Shown: positions 1 through 9,721, counted from the stretch's first letter. The stretch is 52,722 nt of DNA from an uncultured Marinosulfonomonas sp. (GCA_947311455.1 CAMZKY010000028.1:1-52722); one strand, 5' to 3'. The notes: generated from the letters alone by a model not told the origin. Numbers and translations: made by a program.

Positions 1-1874
1 ACGGCCTGACGCGGCGTGCAATTTTAACGGCCCCTGTAAAAGGCGCGGCCATTGCAGCGGTTGGCGGCACAGCGATGTTGACCAATCCCGCCCTTGCATC
101 CAGTGATGCTGTGAACGTTGCACCGGGCGAACTGGACGATTATTATGGCTTCTGGTCTTCTGGTCAAGCGGGCGAAATGCGTATTGTCGGGGTGCCGTCC
201 ATGCGTGAGCTTATGCGCGTTCCTGTATTCAACGTATGCTCAGCCACCGGCTGGGGCATTACCAATGAATCAATCAAGATCATGAACGAAAACCTGTTGC
301 CAGAAACCAAAGAATACCTAAAACAGGCAGGTCTGAAAACATACCAAAATGGCGATCTTCACCACCCTCACATGTCCTTCACCGATGGCACCTATGACGG
401 ACGCTATTTGTTCATGAATGATAAGGCCAATTCACGTGTTGCTCGTGTGCGCTGTGACATCATGAAATGTGACAAGATCATCGAGATCCCTAATGCTTCC
501 GATATCCACGGCCTGCGCCCACAGAAATTCCCGCGCACCGGGTATGTTTTCTGTAATGGTGAGCATCGCGTACCTCTGATCAATGACGGCTCGAACATGG
601 ATGACGTGGCGAACTACGTTTCTATCTTTACCGCAATTGACGGCGATACGATGAACATCGAATGGCAAGTTATGGTTTCGGGTAACCTTGATAACTGTGA
701 TGCGGACTACAAAGGCAAATATGCCATGTCATCCTGCTATAACTCGGAAGAAGGTACCAACCTTGCCGAGATGATGGAATCAGAGATGGACCACGTTGTT
801 GTATACAACATCGAGCGTATCGAAGCTGCTATCAAGGCAGGTAAGTACGAAGTTCACAATGGTGTCAAAGTTCTGGATGGCCGGAAAGGATCCGGGACTG
901 GCATAACTGTTTATGTTCCAATTCCAAACAGCCCACATGGTGTAAACTCTGCTCCTGACCAAAAACACGTAATGGTTAACGGCAAGTTGTCACCAACCGT
1001 GACTGTGATTGAATGGGACAAACTGGATGCTGTGTTTGACGGTGCAGATCCACGTTCAGCCGTTGTCGCAGAACCTCAATTGGGTCTTGGCCCGCTTCAC
1101 ACCGCATTTGACGGTAAAGGCAATGCCTACACCACCTTGTTCCTGGATAGCCAAGCTGTGATGTGGAATATCGACAAAGCAATCCGCCAATATGCCGGCG
1201 AAGATGTTGATCCGATCATCCAGAAAACAGATGTGATGTATCAACCTGGTCACAACCACACCACAATGGGCGAAACCAAAGAGGCCGATGGTCAGTGGTT
1301 GATTTCTTTGAATAAATTCTCAAAAGACCGGTTCCTGAATGTTGGGCCACTGAAACCAGAGAATGACCAGCTTTTAGATATCAAAGATGGAAAACTAGAA
1401 GTGGTTCACGATGGTCCTGCGTTTGCAGAACCACATGATTGTATCATGGTGCGGGCGGATATTGTTAATCCGGTAAGCGTGTATGATCGCAATGACCCAA
1501 TGTGGGAAGACGCACGCAAGCAGGCAGAAGCAGATGGCGTTGACCTTGAAGAGGGCAGCGAAGAAGTTATCCGCGACGGTAACAAAGTGCGTGTTTATAT
1601 GTATTCATCTGCTCCCACATTCTCGCTTGAGGAATTCCGGGTTAAGCAAGGCGACGAAGTCACCGTTTACGTCACCAACATTGATGACGTTGATGATCTG
1701 ACACACGGCTTTACAATGGGGAGCCACGGCGTTGTTATGGAAATTGGACCACAACAAACGTCATCCGTTACCTTTATTGCGGGTCGTCCGGGTGTGCATT
1801 GGTTCTATTGTCAATGGTTCTGTCATGCATTACACATGGAAATGCGCGGCCGCATGTTGGTTGAACCTGCCTAA
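1..1874 (+). CDS. nosZ: Nitrous-oxide reductase NosZ, 5' end cut by window edge
   Basis: Periplasmic terminal enzyme of denitrification, reducing N2O to N2 with a tetranuclear CuZ and a binuclear CuA centre. The frame is open back to the first base, so the start lies outside the window. The residues before the first internal Met (base 75) read as the end of a twin-arginine signal (GLTRRAIL followed by an Ala/Gly-rich stretch), so the mature protein begins near the SSDAVNVAPG region. The N-terminal beta-propeller carries His-rich CuZ-type motifs (DLHHPH, PHGVNS, GPLHTAFD, PGHNHT, EPHDC). The C-terminal cupredoxin domain has the CuA signature FYCQWFCHALHMEM. The Tat signal and overall match indicate clade I NosZ. 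nosD follows after 8-11 bases, so this heads a nos operon; nosR would be expected upstream, out of view. Confidence 0.97.
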   Translation, partial: GLTRRAILTAPVKGAAIAAVGGTAMLTNPALASSDAVNVAPGELDDYYGFWSSGQAGEMRIVGVPSMRELMRVPVFNVCSATGWGITNESIKIMNENLLPETKEYLKQAGLKTYQNGDLHHPHMSFTDGTYDGRYLFMNDKANSRVARVRCDIMKCDKIIEIPNASDIHGLRPQKFPRTGYVFCNGEHRVPLINDGSNMDDVANYVSIFTAIDGDTMNIEWQVMVSGNLDNCDADYKGKYAMSSCYNSEEGTNLAEMMESEMDHVVVYNIERIEAAIKAGKYEVHNGVKVLDGRKGSGTGITVYVPIPNSPHGVNSAPDQKHVMVNGKLSPTVTVIEWDKLDAVFDGADPRSAVVAEPQLGLGPLHTAFDGKGNAYTTLFLDSQAVMWNIDKAIRQYAGEDVDPIIQKTDVMYQPGHNHTTMGETKEADGQWLISLNKFSKDRFLNVGPLKPENDQLLDIKDGKLEVVHDGPAFAEPHDCIMVRADIVNPVSVYDRNDPMWEDARKQAEADGVDLEEGSEEVIRDGNKVRVYMYSSAPTFSLEEFRVKQGDEVTVYVTNIDDVDDLTHGFTMGSHGVVMEIGPQQTSSVTFIAGRPGVHWFYCQWFCHALHMEMRGRMLVEPA

Positions 1875-1885
1875 GGTATCTTGTG

Positions 1886-3145
1886 ATGATGCGTATTTTA
1901 CCGCTTCTGTTTGCCCTGATGCTCCCGACGTTTGTCGGAGCAAAAGAGGTACGCATTGCGGCCCAAGATGGCGCATTTGCACAAGCGATAAAAACAGCAC
2001 AGGCGGGGGATACCCTCCGCCTGTTGCCAGGTATTCACCGGGGGTCAGTTATTATTGACAAGCCCCTGACAATCATCGGCGACGGCGCAACAATTGATGG
2101 TCTTGAGCAAGGCTCGACCATCACTGTAGACGCCCCTGATGTGACTATTCGTGACCTGATTGTGATTGGCTCTGGCTCTGGCGGTGATGGCTTGGATGCA
2201 GGGATTACCTTGACCAAAAAAGCCGATCAAGCCGTGGTAGAACATAACCGCGTTTTGGGCAATTTGGTCGGCATCGATATGCACGGCCCCAAAAATGCAT
2301 TGGTTGCCTATAACTATATCGAAGGCCGCCATGATCGACGGATGAATGATCGTGGAAACGGCATTTATGTCTGGAATTCACCGGGTGGTCAGGTGATCGG
2401 CAATGATGTGCGCTATGGTCGTGACGGCATTTTTGTGAATGTGTCCAAAGGCAATACGTTTTCTTACAATCGGTTTCGTGATTTGCGATTTGCAGTGCAT
2501 TACATGCATGCTAATCGCTCAACCGTATCGCATAATATCTCAATCGGAAATGATCTTGGATATGCGATTATGTTTTCCGATCATGTCCGCATTGAAAACA
2601 ATCTATCCCTTAATGATCGCGAACATGGCATCATGATGAACTACACCAACAAAGGTGTTGTCCAAGATAACTGGATCCAAAATGTTGGCGAAAAATGTGT
2701 CTTTATTTACAATGCCCACAAGAACCAATTCCGAGGGAATTTGTTTGAAGGATGTGGCATCGGCATTCACTTCACTGCGGGTTCGGAACGAAACACATTT
2801 TTAACAAATGCGTTCATCGGCAATCGGACACAGGTTAAATATGTCGGATCAAGTTGGGTTGACTGGAGCGAGGATGGCGTTGGAAACTACTGGTCTGACC
2901 ACGCGGCCTTTGACCTCGATGGCAACGGTATTGCAGACAGTGCCTATCGCCCCAATGACATGATGGACCACGTGTTGTGGACACAACCTGCGGCAAAGGC
3001 ATTGCTTGGTTCACCTGCTGTTCAATTAATACGCTGGTCGCAATCTGCATTCCCTGCAATTTTACCGGGTGGCGTGATAGATCGCGCCCCGATGATACAC
3101 CCTAAACGCCCAGAAATTCCGGTTTGGAAAGAAATCCAATGGTAA
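1886..3145 (+). CDS. nosD: Copper-site maturation protein NosD
   Basis: Periplasmic protein needed to assemble the CuZ site of NosZ, working with the NosFY ABC transporter. After a signal peptide (hydrophobic run ending near VGA) the protein is built of repeated parallel beta-helix turns (CASH/PbH1 type), visible as recurring N-x-I/V and G-I/N-G motifs between about residues 60 and 330. Length of about 419 residues is normal for NosD. GTG at 1883, ATG at 1886 and ATG at 1889 are all in frame behind AAGG at 1873-1876. I chose 1886 for its spacing, but the exact start is uncertain. The 3' end overlaps nosF by 7 bases. Confidence 0.94.
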   Translation: MMRILPLLFALMLPTFVGAKEVRIAAQDGAFAQAIKTAQAGDTLRLLPGIHRGSVIIDKPLTIIGDGATIDGLEQGSTITVDAPDVTIRDLIVIGSGSGGDGLDAGITLTKKADQAVVEHNRVLGNLVGIDMHGPKNALVAYNYIEGRHDRRMNDRGNGIYVWNSPGGQVIGNDVRYGRDGIFVNVSKGNTFSYNRFRDLRFAVHYMHANRSTVSHNISIGNDLGYAIMFSDHVRIENNLSLNDREHGIMMNYTNKGVVQDNWIQNVGEKCVFIYNAHKNQFRGNLFEGCGIGIHFTAGSERNTFLTNAFIGNRTQVKYVGSSWVDWSEDGVGNYWSDHAAFDLDGNGIADSAYRPNDMMDHVLWTQPAAKALLGSPAVQLIRWSQSAFPAILPGGVIDRAPMIHPKRPEIPVWKEIQW

Positions 3146-4056
3146 TACTAGAAATTGAAAATGTGGGCAAAAAATATGGCCCATTGGAAACCGTTTGTGG
3201 CGTTAGTTTCCCTGTAGCTGCGGGTGAACGGGTTGCATTACTTGGTCACAATGGCGCGGGTAAAACCACGTTGATGCGGATGATCCTTGGTCTGACCACG
3301 ATAACGTCTGGCCAAATACGCGTGTTAGGCACCGCCCCCGGATCACGCAAGGCCCGCACCGCCACGGGGTTCTTACCCGAAAGCGTTGCCTTTCACGGGG
3401 CCCTTACCGGACGCGAACAATTGCGCCATTTTGCACGGCTTAAAAAAGCCCCGGTAAAGCAAGTGGATGAATTATTGAATCGCGTCGGTTTAGATCATGC
3501 CGCAGATCGCAAAATACGGACCTATTCAAAAGGTATGCGCCAACGTGTAGGGCTGGCACAAGCCTTGCTTGGCAAACCACAACTGGCACTTTTGGATGAG
3601 CCAACAAGTGGCCTTGACCCAATCTCGCGTCACGAATTTTACGACATCGTTGATGATCTGGCCAACAACGGCACGGCAGTTTTGCTATCGTCCCACGCCC
3701 TGACCGAACTTGAATTGCGCACTGACCGCATCGCAATCATGAGCAAGGGCGCACTGGTGGCGAATGACACCTTATCCAACTTGCGGCTTGGGGCGCAGAT
3801 GTCCATTCGGATAAAGGTCACCCTAGAAACCGGTGCGGTTGAACGCATGATTAGCGAAATAGGTGGCGAGCGGATGAATGGTAAATCTGTCACCCTTACA
3901 TGTCTGCAAGATGAAAAAATTGCCCTTTTAGGGCGTATTTCCAGCTATGGGCCCGCGGTTAAAGACATTGATATTATCCCCGCCAGTCTGGATGACTTAT
4001 ATCGCCACTACAGCCAAAAAACGGCAAGTGAAATCAGCGAGGCAGCATCATGTTAG
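3139..4056 (+). CDS. nosF: ABC transporter ATP-binding protein NosF
   Basis: Cytoplasmic ATPase of the NosFY(D) transporter that supports NosZ copper-centre biogenesis, probably by handling a sulfur species. Visible motifs are Walker A GHNGAGKTT (about residue 40), the ABC signature YSKGMRQR, and Walker B LALLDEPTSGLDP. The start is placed at MVILEIENV, inside the end of nosD, with GGAAAG about 8 bases upstream. The open frame extends 5 codons further but lacks a better ribosome site. Length is about 305 residues, as usual for NosF. The stop overlaps the nosY start (ATGTTAG), implying translational coupling. Confidence 0.95.
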   Translation: MVILEIENVGKKYGPLETVCGVSFPVAAGERVALLGHNGAGKTTLMRMILGLTTITSGQIRVLGTAPGSRKARTATGFLPESVAFHGALTGREQLRHFARLKKAPVKQVDELLNRVGLDHAADRKIRTYSKGMRQRVGLAQALLGKPQLALLDEPTSGLDPISRHEFYDIVDDLANNGTAVLLSSHALTELELRTDRIAIMSKGALVANDTLSNLRLGAQMSIRIKVTLETGAVERMISEIGGERMNGKSVTLTCLQDEKIALLGRISSYGPAVKDIDIIPASLDDLYRHYSQKTASEISEAASC

Positions 4057-4868
4057 TTCTGACCATTGTTCGACTTGAATTGTTGATTGCACGGCGCAAT
4101 ATGTGGGTTGCCACATCGGTGATATTAATGGGTCTGTTTACGGTTGTCCTTACCCTAACAGGAGGGGCACCGACAGGAACGCTGGGCGTTGATCCGTTAA
4201 TGATCGCCGTCACATCCATCACCACCCTATCGGTTTATCTGATCCCGCTTATCGGTCTGCTTTTGTCGTTTGATGCCATCGCTGGCGAAGCAGAGCGCGG
4301 CACCTTGGCCCTTAGCCTTACTTATCCTTTATCGCGCGCCGAAATCTTGATCGGTAAGTTTTTAGCACATCTTATTGTGCTAGGTTTTGCCGTTGCTGTT
4401 GGCTTATTGCTAACCGCGGGCTTAACCATTTGGCAACATGGCGGCGGAGGCATTTCATATTTCCCGCTGATCAAATTGTTTGCCACATCACTTGCCCTAG
4501 GTGCCGCATTCTTGGGCATCGGATATCTTGTCTCCAGCCTCGTGCGCCAAACGGGTGTGGCCTCGGGCGTTGTGATTGTCATCTGGCTGGTTTGCGTGGT
4601 GCTGTATGATCTGGGCCTACTTGGGGCCTTGGTGGCGGATGATGGCGGTGCGTTTACCAAAACGGTATTTCCATGGCTACTTGTGGCGAACCCTGCGGAT
4701 GCATTCAGGTTGATCAACATGCCTGATATTTCAGTGTCGGTACTGGCCTCTGGCATTGGGGCGGCGGGGGCTGCATCTGGGCTAGCAGGGCAACTCGCCT
4801 CATTGTTATTATGGCCAACGCTGGCGCTGTTTTTCGCGTGGCTTACTTTTAGAAGGGTTGAACCATGA
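4050..4868 (+). CDS. nosY: ABC transporter permease NosY
   Basis: Membrane subunit of the NosFY transporter. The 272-residue protein has about six hydrophobic segments: an N-terminal helix after LIARRNMW, one following MIAVTSITTLSV, and several Gly/Ala/Leu-rich helices to the C-terminus. It contains the ABC-2 permease motif AGEAERGTLALSLTYPLSRAEI, characteristic of NosY. It overlaps nosF by 7 bases and nosL by 4 bases (ATGA), so the genes are translated as one unit. Identity rests on operon position and the conserved motif together. Confidence 0.94.
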   Translation: MLVLTIVRLELLIARRNMWVATSVILMGLFTVVLTLTGGAPTGTLGVDPLMIAVTSITTLSVYLIPLIGLLLSFDAIAGEAERGTLALSLTYPLSRAEILIGKFLAHLIVLGFAVAVGLLLTAGLTIWQHGGGGISYFPLIKLFATSLALGAAFLGIGYLVSSLVRQTGVASGVVIVIWLVCVVLYDLGLLGALVADDGGAFTKTVFPWLLVANPADAFRLINMPDISVSVLASGIGAAGAASGLAGQLASLLLWPTLALFFAWLTFRRVEP

Positions 4869-5392
4869 AGTTGATATTCCCCATCCTTCTATCGCTCGCC
4901 TTTGTCGCAGGGTGCAAAGAAGATGACGTTGCAATGCTTGTGCCCGACCCGTTGGAGTTAACCCCAGAGGCCGCAGGGCATTATTGCCAGATGATTGTAC
5001 TGGATCATGTCGGCCCCAAAGCACAGGCACATTTTGCCAATGGCATGAATCCGTTGTGGTTTAGTCAGGCTCGCGACGGGCTTGCTTATGTCCTATCCCC
5101 CGAGGAAGAAGCCGAAGTCATTGTTTTATATGTAAACGACATGGGCGAGGCCGAAAGTTGGGACAAGCCCGGCATCGGGAACTGGATCAAGGCACGCGAC
5201 GCCTTTTTTGTAGTTGGCTCAGATGCCCTTGGCGGCATGGGCGCGCCCGAGCTGGTTCCTTTTGGAAACATAAAAAAAGCCAACAGCTTTGCAACGAAAC
5301 ATGGGGGCAAAGTAATGCGCTTGGATGAAATCCCGATCGAGGCGGTTTTATCCCCGATTAAATTTAATACTGATACTCTGGAGCAGACATAA
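4865..5392 (+). CDS. nosL: Copper chaperone lipoprotein NosL
   Basis: Outer-periplasmic lipoprotein that binds Cu(I) and delivers copper for NosZ assembly. The N-terminus is a lipoprotein signal with lipobox FVAGC, making Cys17 the acylated residue. Downstream, HYCQMIVLDHVGPKAQ matches the NosL Cys-x-Met copper-binding region, and ARDAFFVVGSDALGGMGAPE is another recognisable NosL stretch. At 175 residues it is typical in size. It overlaps nosY by 4 bases (ATGA), and its stop codon overlaps the start of the next gene (TAATG), so it sits tightly in the nos operon. Confidence 0.94.
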   Translation: MKLIFPILLSLAFVAGCKEDDVAMLVPDPLELTPEAAGHYCQMIVLDHVGPKAQAHFANGMNPLWFSQARDGLAYVLSPEEEAEVIVLYVNDMGEAESWDKPGIGNWIKARDAFFVVGSDALGGMGAPELVPFGNIKKANSFATKHGGKVMRLDEIPIEAVLSPIKFNTDTLEQT

Positions 5393-6288
5393 TGATGAAC
5401 CGTAGACGCGCAATTACAATACTTGCTGGGGCCGTAGCCCTTCCATCTTTTGGGACATCCGCAAGCGCAACAACCAAAAACTGGCAAGGCATTGCCCTGG
5501 GAGCCAAAGCACAAATTGTGCTAGATCACCCTAACGCTGATGCACTGATCTCACGCGCCGTTGGCGAAATTCGCCGGTTGGAAAACATCTTTAGCCTATA
5601 TAATGCCAACAGCCAGTTGGCCCAGCTAAATCGTGAGGGTGTATTGGATAACCCTGCATTTGAAATGGTGGAATTGTTGTCAATTTGTGCGGGGATAAAT
5701 GCCCGTACCAATGGTGCTTTTGACCCCACAGTTCAACGTTTATGGATGCTTTATGCTGAAGAGTTTTCGGCAGGAAAGCACCCGACAGATCAACAAATAG
5801 CCCACGCTTTGGATCTTACGGGTTGGTCACATATTGAAATATCCCAGCACCGGATTTCAGTCGATCGTGACGGTGTAATGCTGACGCTAAATGGTATTGC
5901 GCAGGGATTTATTGCAGACAAGATCACCGCATTACTGCGGGCTGGCGGGGTTGAAAATGTGCTTGTGAACACCGGTGAAATTTCGGCGATTGGTATAAAC
6001 CCAGACGGGGCATATTGGCAGGTTAAACGCGGCAACATTAGCGGACCTAAGGTTACCCTACACAATGAAGCTATCGCAACATCAGCACCGTTAGGCACAA
6101 CGTTTGACGCAAATAAAACCGCTGGCCATATCCTCGATCCACGCACGGGTAAAACTGGTGGTCTTTGGCCTGAAGTAAGTGTGATATCAGATTCAGCGGC
6201 GTTGTCTGATGGGTTGTCGACAGCATTTTGTCTGATGACGAAGCCTGAAATCGAGATAGCAAAGGGTCACGCAAAAGCTTACCTTTGA
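5392..6288 (+). CDS. nosX: NosX, ApbE-family flavin transferase for the nos system
   Basis: Periplasmic FAD:protein FMN transferase of the ApbE family. NosX-type members flavinylate NosR, the electron donor route to NosZ. An N-terminal Tat-like signal (NRRRAITIL plus a hydrophobic run to about residue 27) directs export. ApbE features include the LENIFSLYNANSQLAQLNREG region, LNGIAQGFIADK, NTGEISAIG and the C-terminal TAGHILDPRTG with SDSAALSDGLSTAF. At 298 residues it is normal for the family. It is the last gene of the visible operon; the following 157 bases before the convergent hydrolase gene show no clear gene. Confidence 0.93.
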   Translation: MMNRRRAITILAGAVALPSFGTSASATTKNWQGIALGAKAQIVLDHPNADALISRAVGEIRRLENIFSLYNANSQLAQLNREGVLDNPAFEMVELLSICAGINARTNGAFDPTVQRLWMLYAEEFSAGKHPTDQQIAHALDLTGWSHIEISQHRISVDRDGVMLTLNGIAQGFIADKITALLRAGGVENVLVNTGEISAIGINPDGAYWQVKRGNISGPKVTLHNEAIATSAPLGTTFDANKTAGHILDPRTGKTGGLWPEVSVISDSAALSDGLSTAFCLMTKPEIEIAKGHAKAYL

Positions 6289-6445
6289 GTTGTGCAGTAA
6301 TCCGCCTGATCGTTAGAAAATCACGGTAGATCCAAAGCGTATGTTGGCCCATGGGGCCGACATTGTTGTGATCTTGATTGGGCTCTGACTACTGTCTGTT
6401 TTTACGACTGTGCTTGGAATATTGCTCTGCGTTTTACACATATCT

Positions 6446-7297
6446 CTAGCTCGAAAAAACGCCCCTTAAAAACGTCTCTATTTCTTGGGACAACTGTTTA
6501 TGAAATGCGACCCGGTCAAACCCATCAGGATCCACAGATGGCGGAAAATGTGGCCCGGATACATCCTTGGGAAACGGGCTAAGAAACGAAAAATGGCCCG
6601 CGTTTTTGATGCGGCGCAAATCAACGTCTCCCTTCACTTGATCAACCACGCGCGCCGCATGTTCTGGCCCGGTGAACGGATCTTTTTCGGCCTCATAGAT
6701 CAGCACAGGCACTGACACGTCGGTCAGCCCTTCAGGATAGGCATACCATCCCGTTGCGGGTGCCATCAGTACCAAGCCCTTGACCCGGTCATCGCCTTTC
6801 ACCGTAACTTTCTGACGTGTTTCGCTAAAGGGCATACCACCTGCCAACGCCAAACCTGTGTAGGCCCCGATTGAATGGCCAATTACCGCCACTTGTTGGG
6901 TATCAACCGCGTCGCCCAAAATCAGGTTTTGCCCAAGAGCATCAATCACCAGAGAAATGTGTTTGGGTCGCAACACCAGGTTCCGCAATGTGCCTTCCAA
7001 ATCGTTTTCATCACGATTGTTCAGATGGTGTTCCGGCATCGCCACCACATAACCGGCCCCTGTCAGGGCTTGGGCAATGGTTAGATATCCTAGCCGATTT
7101 CCGCCCGATCCGTGAGAAATAACAACCAAAGGGAATTTCCCCTCCGCAACGGGCGCATTCAGCCCTGCCTGGATGGTAAACGGGTGCAAATTGAAATCAC
7201 CAAACGCATCACGGGCAGGATACATGACAAAACACGGGAACCCGATATGCGCTTGATTGTCCATCACTCTAATATGCGTGCAACCGGTGTTTTCCAT
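6446..7297 (-). CDS. Alpha/beta hydrolase, dienelactone-hydrolase-like
   Basis: Predicted cytoplasmic serine hydrolase of the alpha/beta-fold, close to COG4188 'predicted dienelactone hydrolase' proteins. The oxyanion-side motif VVISHGSGGNR lies near residue 60, the nucleophile elbow is GHSIGAY, and a late Asp (EAEKDPF) and His (NAGHFSF) complete a plausible triad. No signal peptide is seen. The start codon is preceded by GAGGAT. The gene is convergent with nosX and separated from bioY by a non-coding stretch, so it appears monocistronic. The substrate cannot be inferred from sequence or neighbours. Confidence 0.82.
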   Translation of the reverse strand: MENTGCTHIRVMDNQAHIGFPCFVMYPARDAFGDFNLHPFTIQAGLNAPVAEGKFPLVVISHGSGGNRLGYLTIAQALTGAGYVVAMPEHHLNNRDENDLEGTLRNLVLRPKHISLVIDALGQNLILGDAVDTQQVAVIGHSIGAYTGLALAGGMPFSETRQKVTVKGDDRVKGLVLMAPATGWYAYPEGLTDVSVPVLIYEAEKDPFTGPEHAARVVDQVKGDVDLRRIKNAGHFSFLSPFPKDVSGPHFPPSVDPDGFDRVAFHKQLSQEIETFLRGVFSS

Positions 7298-7627
7298 GGT
7301 TCTATCCTCGTTTGGATTTAGCTTGCCGTGATATCGCAGGGTTTTTCAGGCATGGTCAAGTGAATTTGCATTCGCCCCGTTTTGCAATTTTCGCAGTTTG
7401 AAAATCTGCTCAACCAATCCTTACAACGAATCTATTATTCCGGAATCCTGGATTCGTTGGTAATAGGCCAACCCTCTGATACGATAGTATTAATCAAAGA
7501 AATGACGCGACATAAAAACCGTAAATTGCAGGGCAATATTACACCAGCCCACAAAAAAGGGTGCCCCGAAACGAGACACCCTGAATTAAAAGACGGCGAA
7601 GAAAGCCGTCAGGCTTGATGAGCCAGC
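7298..7627. other. Non-coding stretch between hydrolase and bioY
   Basis: About 330 bases with no convincing gene. A short open frame at 7382-7618 has no recognisable domain, no good ribosome site, and contains the bioY terminator, so I do not call it. The only clear element is that terminator (7553-7582). Confidence 0.6.
7553..7582 (-). terminator. Rho-independent terminator of bioY
   Basis: Read on the minus strand, AGGGTGTCTCG pairs with CGGGGCACCCT (two G-U pairs) around a TTT loop and is followed by six T. It lies 45 bases beyond the bioY stop codon. Confidence 0.8.
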
Positions 7628-8227
7628 TTAGCCGCGCGCGCGGCCAACCAGTTTCCAAACCGCAGGAAACAAAACTGCTGCAAGCGCCAGTTTCACCGCA
7701 TCACCCAGCAAAAACGGTGTCAGACCCCATGCAAGGATCGGTTTGTCAAACCCATACAGCGCCCCCAGCCACAGAACACCCGGGATATAAATCAACGCGT
7801 TGCCAATCAGCATCGCACCGGCCATTTTCACCGGCGAACGATCCCAACCCTTGGCGGCCAATGCGCCCAAAGCCAACGTCGCCAGCACAAATCCAACCAG
7901 ATAACCGCCCGTGCTGCCCATCATATAGGTCAGACCATTCAAATCAGCCGTGGATTCGGCAAACACATCAAACCCAAGCATCCCGACCAGCATATAGGCA
8001 ATAATTGTGACCAGCCCCAAACGTGTGCCATAAGCCGCGCCAATGGTCAGCACCGCAAATGTGCCCATGGTCATGGGAACCGGAGACATCGGCACCGAAA
8101 TTTTCGCCCCAATCGCCAGCATAGCCACCCCGCCCGCGACCAGTGCCGCCTGTTTCAAACGCAACGCCGCGCCTGTTGTTGCGCCGAAAACCTCGGCCAG
8201 AACCGGATTATTTGCCGTTATTGCCAT
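7628..8227 (-). CDS. bioY: Biotin transporter substrate-binding subunit BioY
   Basis: Integral membrane S-component of the ECF-type biotin importer. The 199-residue sequence is strongly hydrophobic with about six helices and carries BioY hallmarks: ISVPMSPVPMTMGTFAVL near residue 45 and GSTGGYLVGFVLA near residue 110. No EcfA/EcfT (bioM/bioN) genes are adjacent, so it is either a solitary BioY or uses modules elsewhere. A good ribosome site (AGGAG, 9 bases) precedes the ATG. The gene is divergent from purB. A 14-bp imperfect palindrome centred on AGTTAACT (8249-8262) lies in its upstream region and could be a promoter or operator, but it does not match the BioR box I know. Confidence 0.95.
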   Translation of the reverse strand: MAITANNPVLAEVFGATTGAALRLKQAALVAGGVAMLAIGAKISVPMSPVPMTMGTFAVLTIGAAYGTRLGLVTIIAYMLVGMLGFDVFAESTADLNGLTYMMGSTGGYLVGFVLATLALGALAAKGWDRSPVKMAGAMLIGNALIYIPGVLWLGALYGFDKPILAWGLTPFLLGDAVKLALAAVLFPAVWKLVGRARG

Positions 8228-8392
8228 GTGTAAGCACTCCTATTGCCCTAAAGTTAACTCTATTTGCCCCACCACGCCCCCATGCGCAAGGAAAAATGCC
8301 GCAAATGCGCGCAACCCTGTTTCTTCCCCTTGCCGCATTGCAGCAACCGCCCTATGACGCAGGCACCTGTTCAACACATAAAGGCTGCTTCA

Positions 8393-9700
8393 ATGATCCC
8401 TCGTTATTCCCGCCCCGAAATGGTTGCCATCTGGTCTCCGGAAACAAAATTCCGCATCTGGTATGAGATCGAAGCCCACGCCTGTGATGCCATGGCCAAA
8501 ATTGGCGTGATCCCCGAGGCCAACGCAAAAGCCGTTTGGAAAGCCAAAGATGTGCCCTTTGACGTGGCGCGCATTGATGAAATTGAAGCCGTCACCAAAC
8601 ATGACGTGATCGCATTCCTTACCCATCTTGCCGAAATCATCGGCAATGACGAGGCCCGTTTTGTGCATCAGGGTATGACGTCATCAGACGTGTTGGACAC
8701 TTGCTTTAACGTGCAACTGGTCAAGGCCTCCGACATTCTGATCAAAGATATGGAAGCGTTGCTCGCGGCCCTGAAACGCCGCGCGTTTGAGCATAAAATG
8801 ACCATCCGCATCGGGCGCAGCCACGCCATCCACGCCGAACCCACCACCATGGGCCTGACCTTCGCGCGCTTTTATGCCGAAATGGATCGCAACCTGACCC
8901 GCCTGAAAACCGCCCGCGACGAAATCGCCACCGGTGCCATTTCCGGCGCGGTGGGCACATTTGCCAATATCGACCCGTCAGTCGAGGCGCATGTCTGCGA
9001 ACAACTGGGCCTGAAACCCGAACCCATTTCAACGCAGGTGATCCCGCGTGATCGCCACGCCGCGTTTTTTGCCGCGCTTGGGGTTGTGGGCAGCTCCATT
9101 GAAAACATCGCCATCGAAGTGCGCCACATGCAACGCACCGAAGTTTTGGAAGCCGAAGAATTCTTTTCCAAAGGCCAAAAGGGATCGTCGGCCATGCCCC
9201 ACAAACGCAATCCGGTGCTGTCGGAAAACCTGACAGGTCTGGCGCGTCTGGTGCGTATGGCCGTGGTGCCCGCGATGGAAAACGTGGCCCTGTGGCATGA
9301 GCGCGATATCTCGCACTCCTCGGTTGAGCGTAACATCGGCCCCGACACCACCATAACCCTTGATTTTGCCCTTGGGCGTTTGACTGGCCTAATTGATAAA
9401 CTGGTGATCTATCCTGACAACATGATGGCCAACATGAACAAATTCCGCGGTCTTGTGCATTCGCAGCGGGTGCTTTTGGCACTTACGCAAGCCGGCGTAT
9501 CGCGCGAAGACAGCTATCGCCTTGTGCAACGCAACGCCATGCGCGTGTGGGAAGAAGGGGCTGATTTTATGACGGAGTTACTGGCAGATGCGGACGTCAC
9601 CGCGGCCCTGACAGTAGACGAAATCAAAGACAAATTCGACCTAGGTTACCACACCAAACACGTCGACACGATCTTTGCACGGGTGTTTGGTGATAGCTAA
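8393..9700 (+). CDS. purB: Adenylosuccinate lyase
   Basis: Cytosolic lyase acting twice in purine synthesis (SAICAR to AICAR and adenylosuccinate to AMP), with fumarate release. Fumarase/aspartase-superfamily motifs include TSSDVLDTC near residue 90, GRSHAIHAEPTT with the catalytic His near 145, and the flexible loop signature GSSAMPHKRNP around residue 265. I start at MIPRYSRPEM (435 residues, normal size), with AAAGG 9 bases upstream. The longer open frame adds 43 Cys/Pro-rich residues unlike any PurB. The gene is divergent from bioY and followed by a repeat and insertion-element debris. Confidence 0.96.
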   Translation: MIPRYSRPEMVAIWSPETKFRIWYEIEAHACDAMAKIGVIPEANAKAVWKAKDVPFDVARIDEIEAVTKHDVIAFLTHLAEIIGNDEARFVHQGMTSSDVLDTCFNVQLVKASDILIKDMEALLAALKRRAFEHKMTIRIGRSHAIHAEPTTMGLTFARFYAEMDRNLTRLKTARDEIATGAISGAVGTFANIDPSVEAHVCEQLGLKPEPISTQVIPRDRHAAFFAALGVVGSSIENIAIEVRHMQRTEVLEAEEFFSKGQKGSSAMPHKRNPVLSENLTGLARLVRMAVVPAMENVALWHERDISHSSVERNIGPDTTITLDFALGRLTGLIDKLVIYPDNMMANMNKFRGLVHSQRVLLALTQAGVSREDSYRLVQRNAMRVWEEGADFMTELLADADVTAALTVDEIKDKFDLGYHTKHVDTIFARVFGDS

Positions 9701-9721
9701 CGTAAAATAAAAATGGCCAGC

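Noticed and set aside
7382..7618. 78-codon plus-strand frame before bioY
   Set aside because: It spans the bioY terminator and shows no domain.
8264..8392. Upstream extension of purB
   Set aside because: The extra residues are Cys/Pro-rich and unlike PurB; the ATG at 8393 has the better ribosome site and gives the family length.
8742..9482. 246-codon minus-strand open frame opposite purB
   Set aside because: Pro/Arg/Cys-rich shadow of a well-supported purB reading frame.
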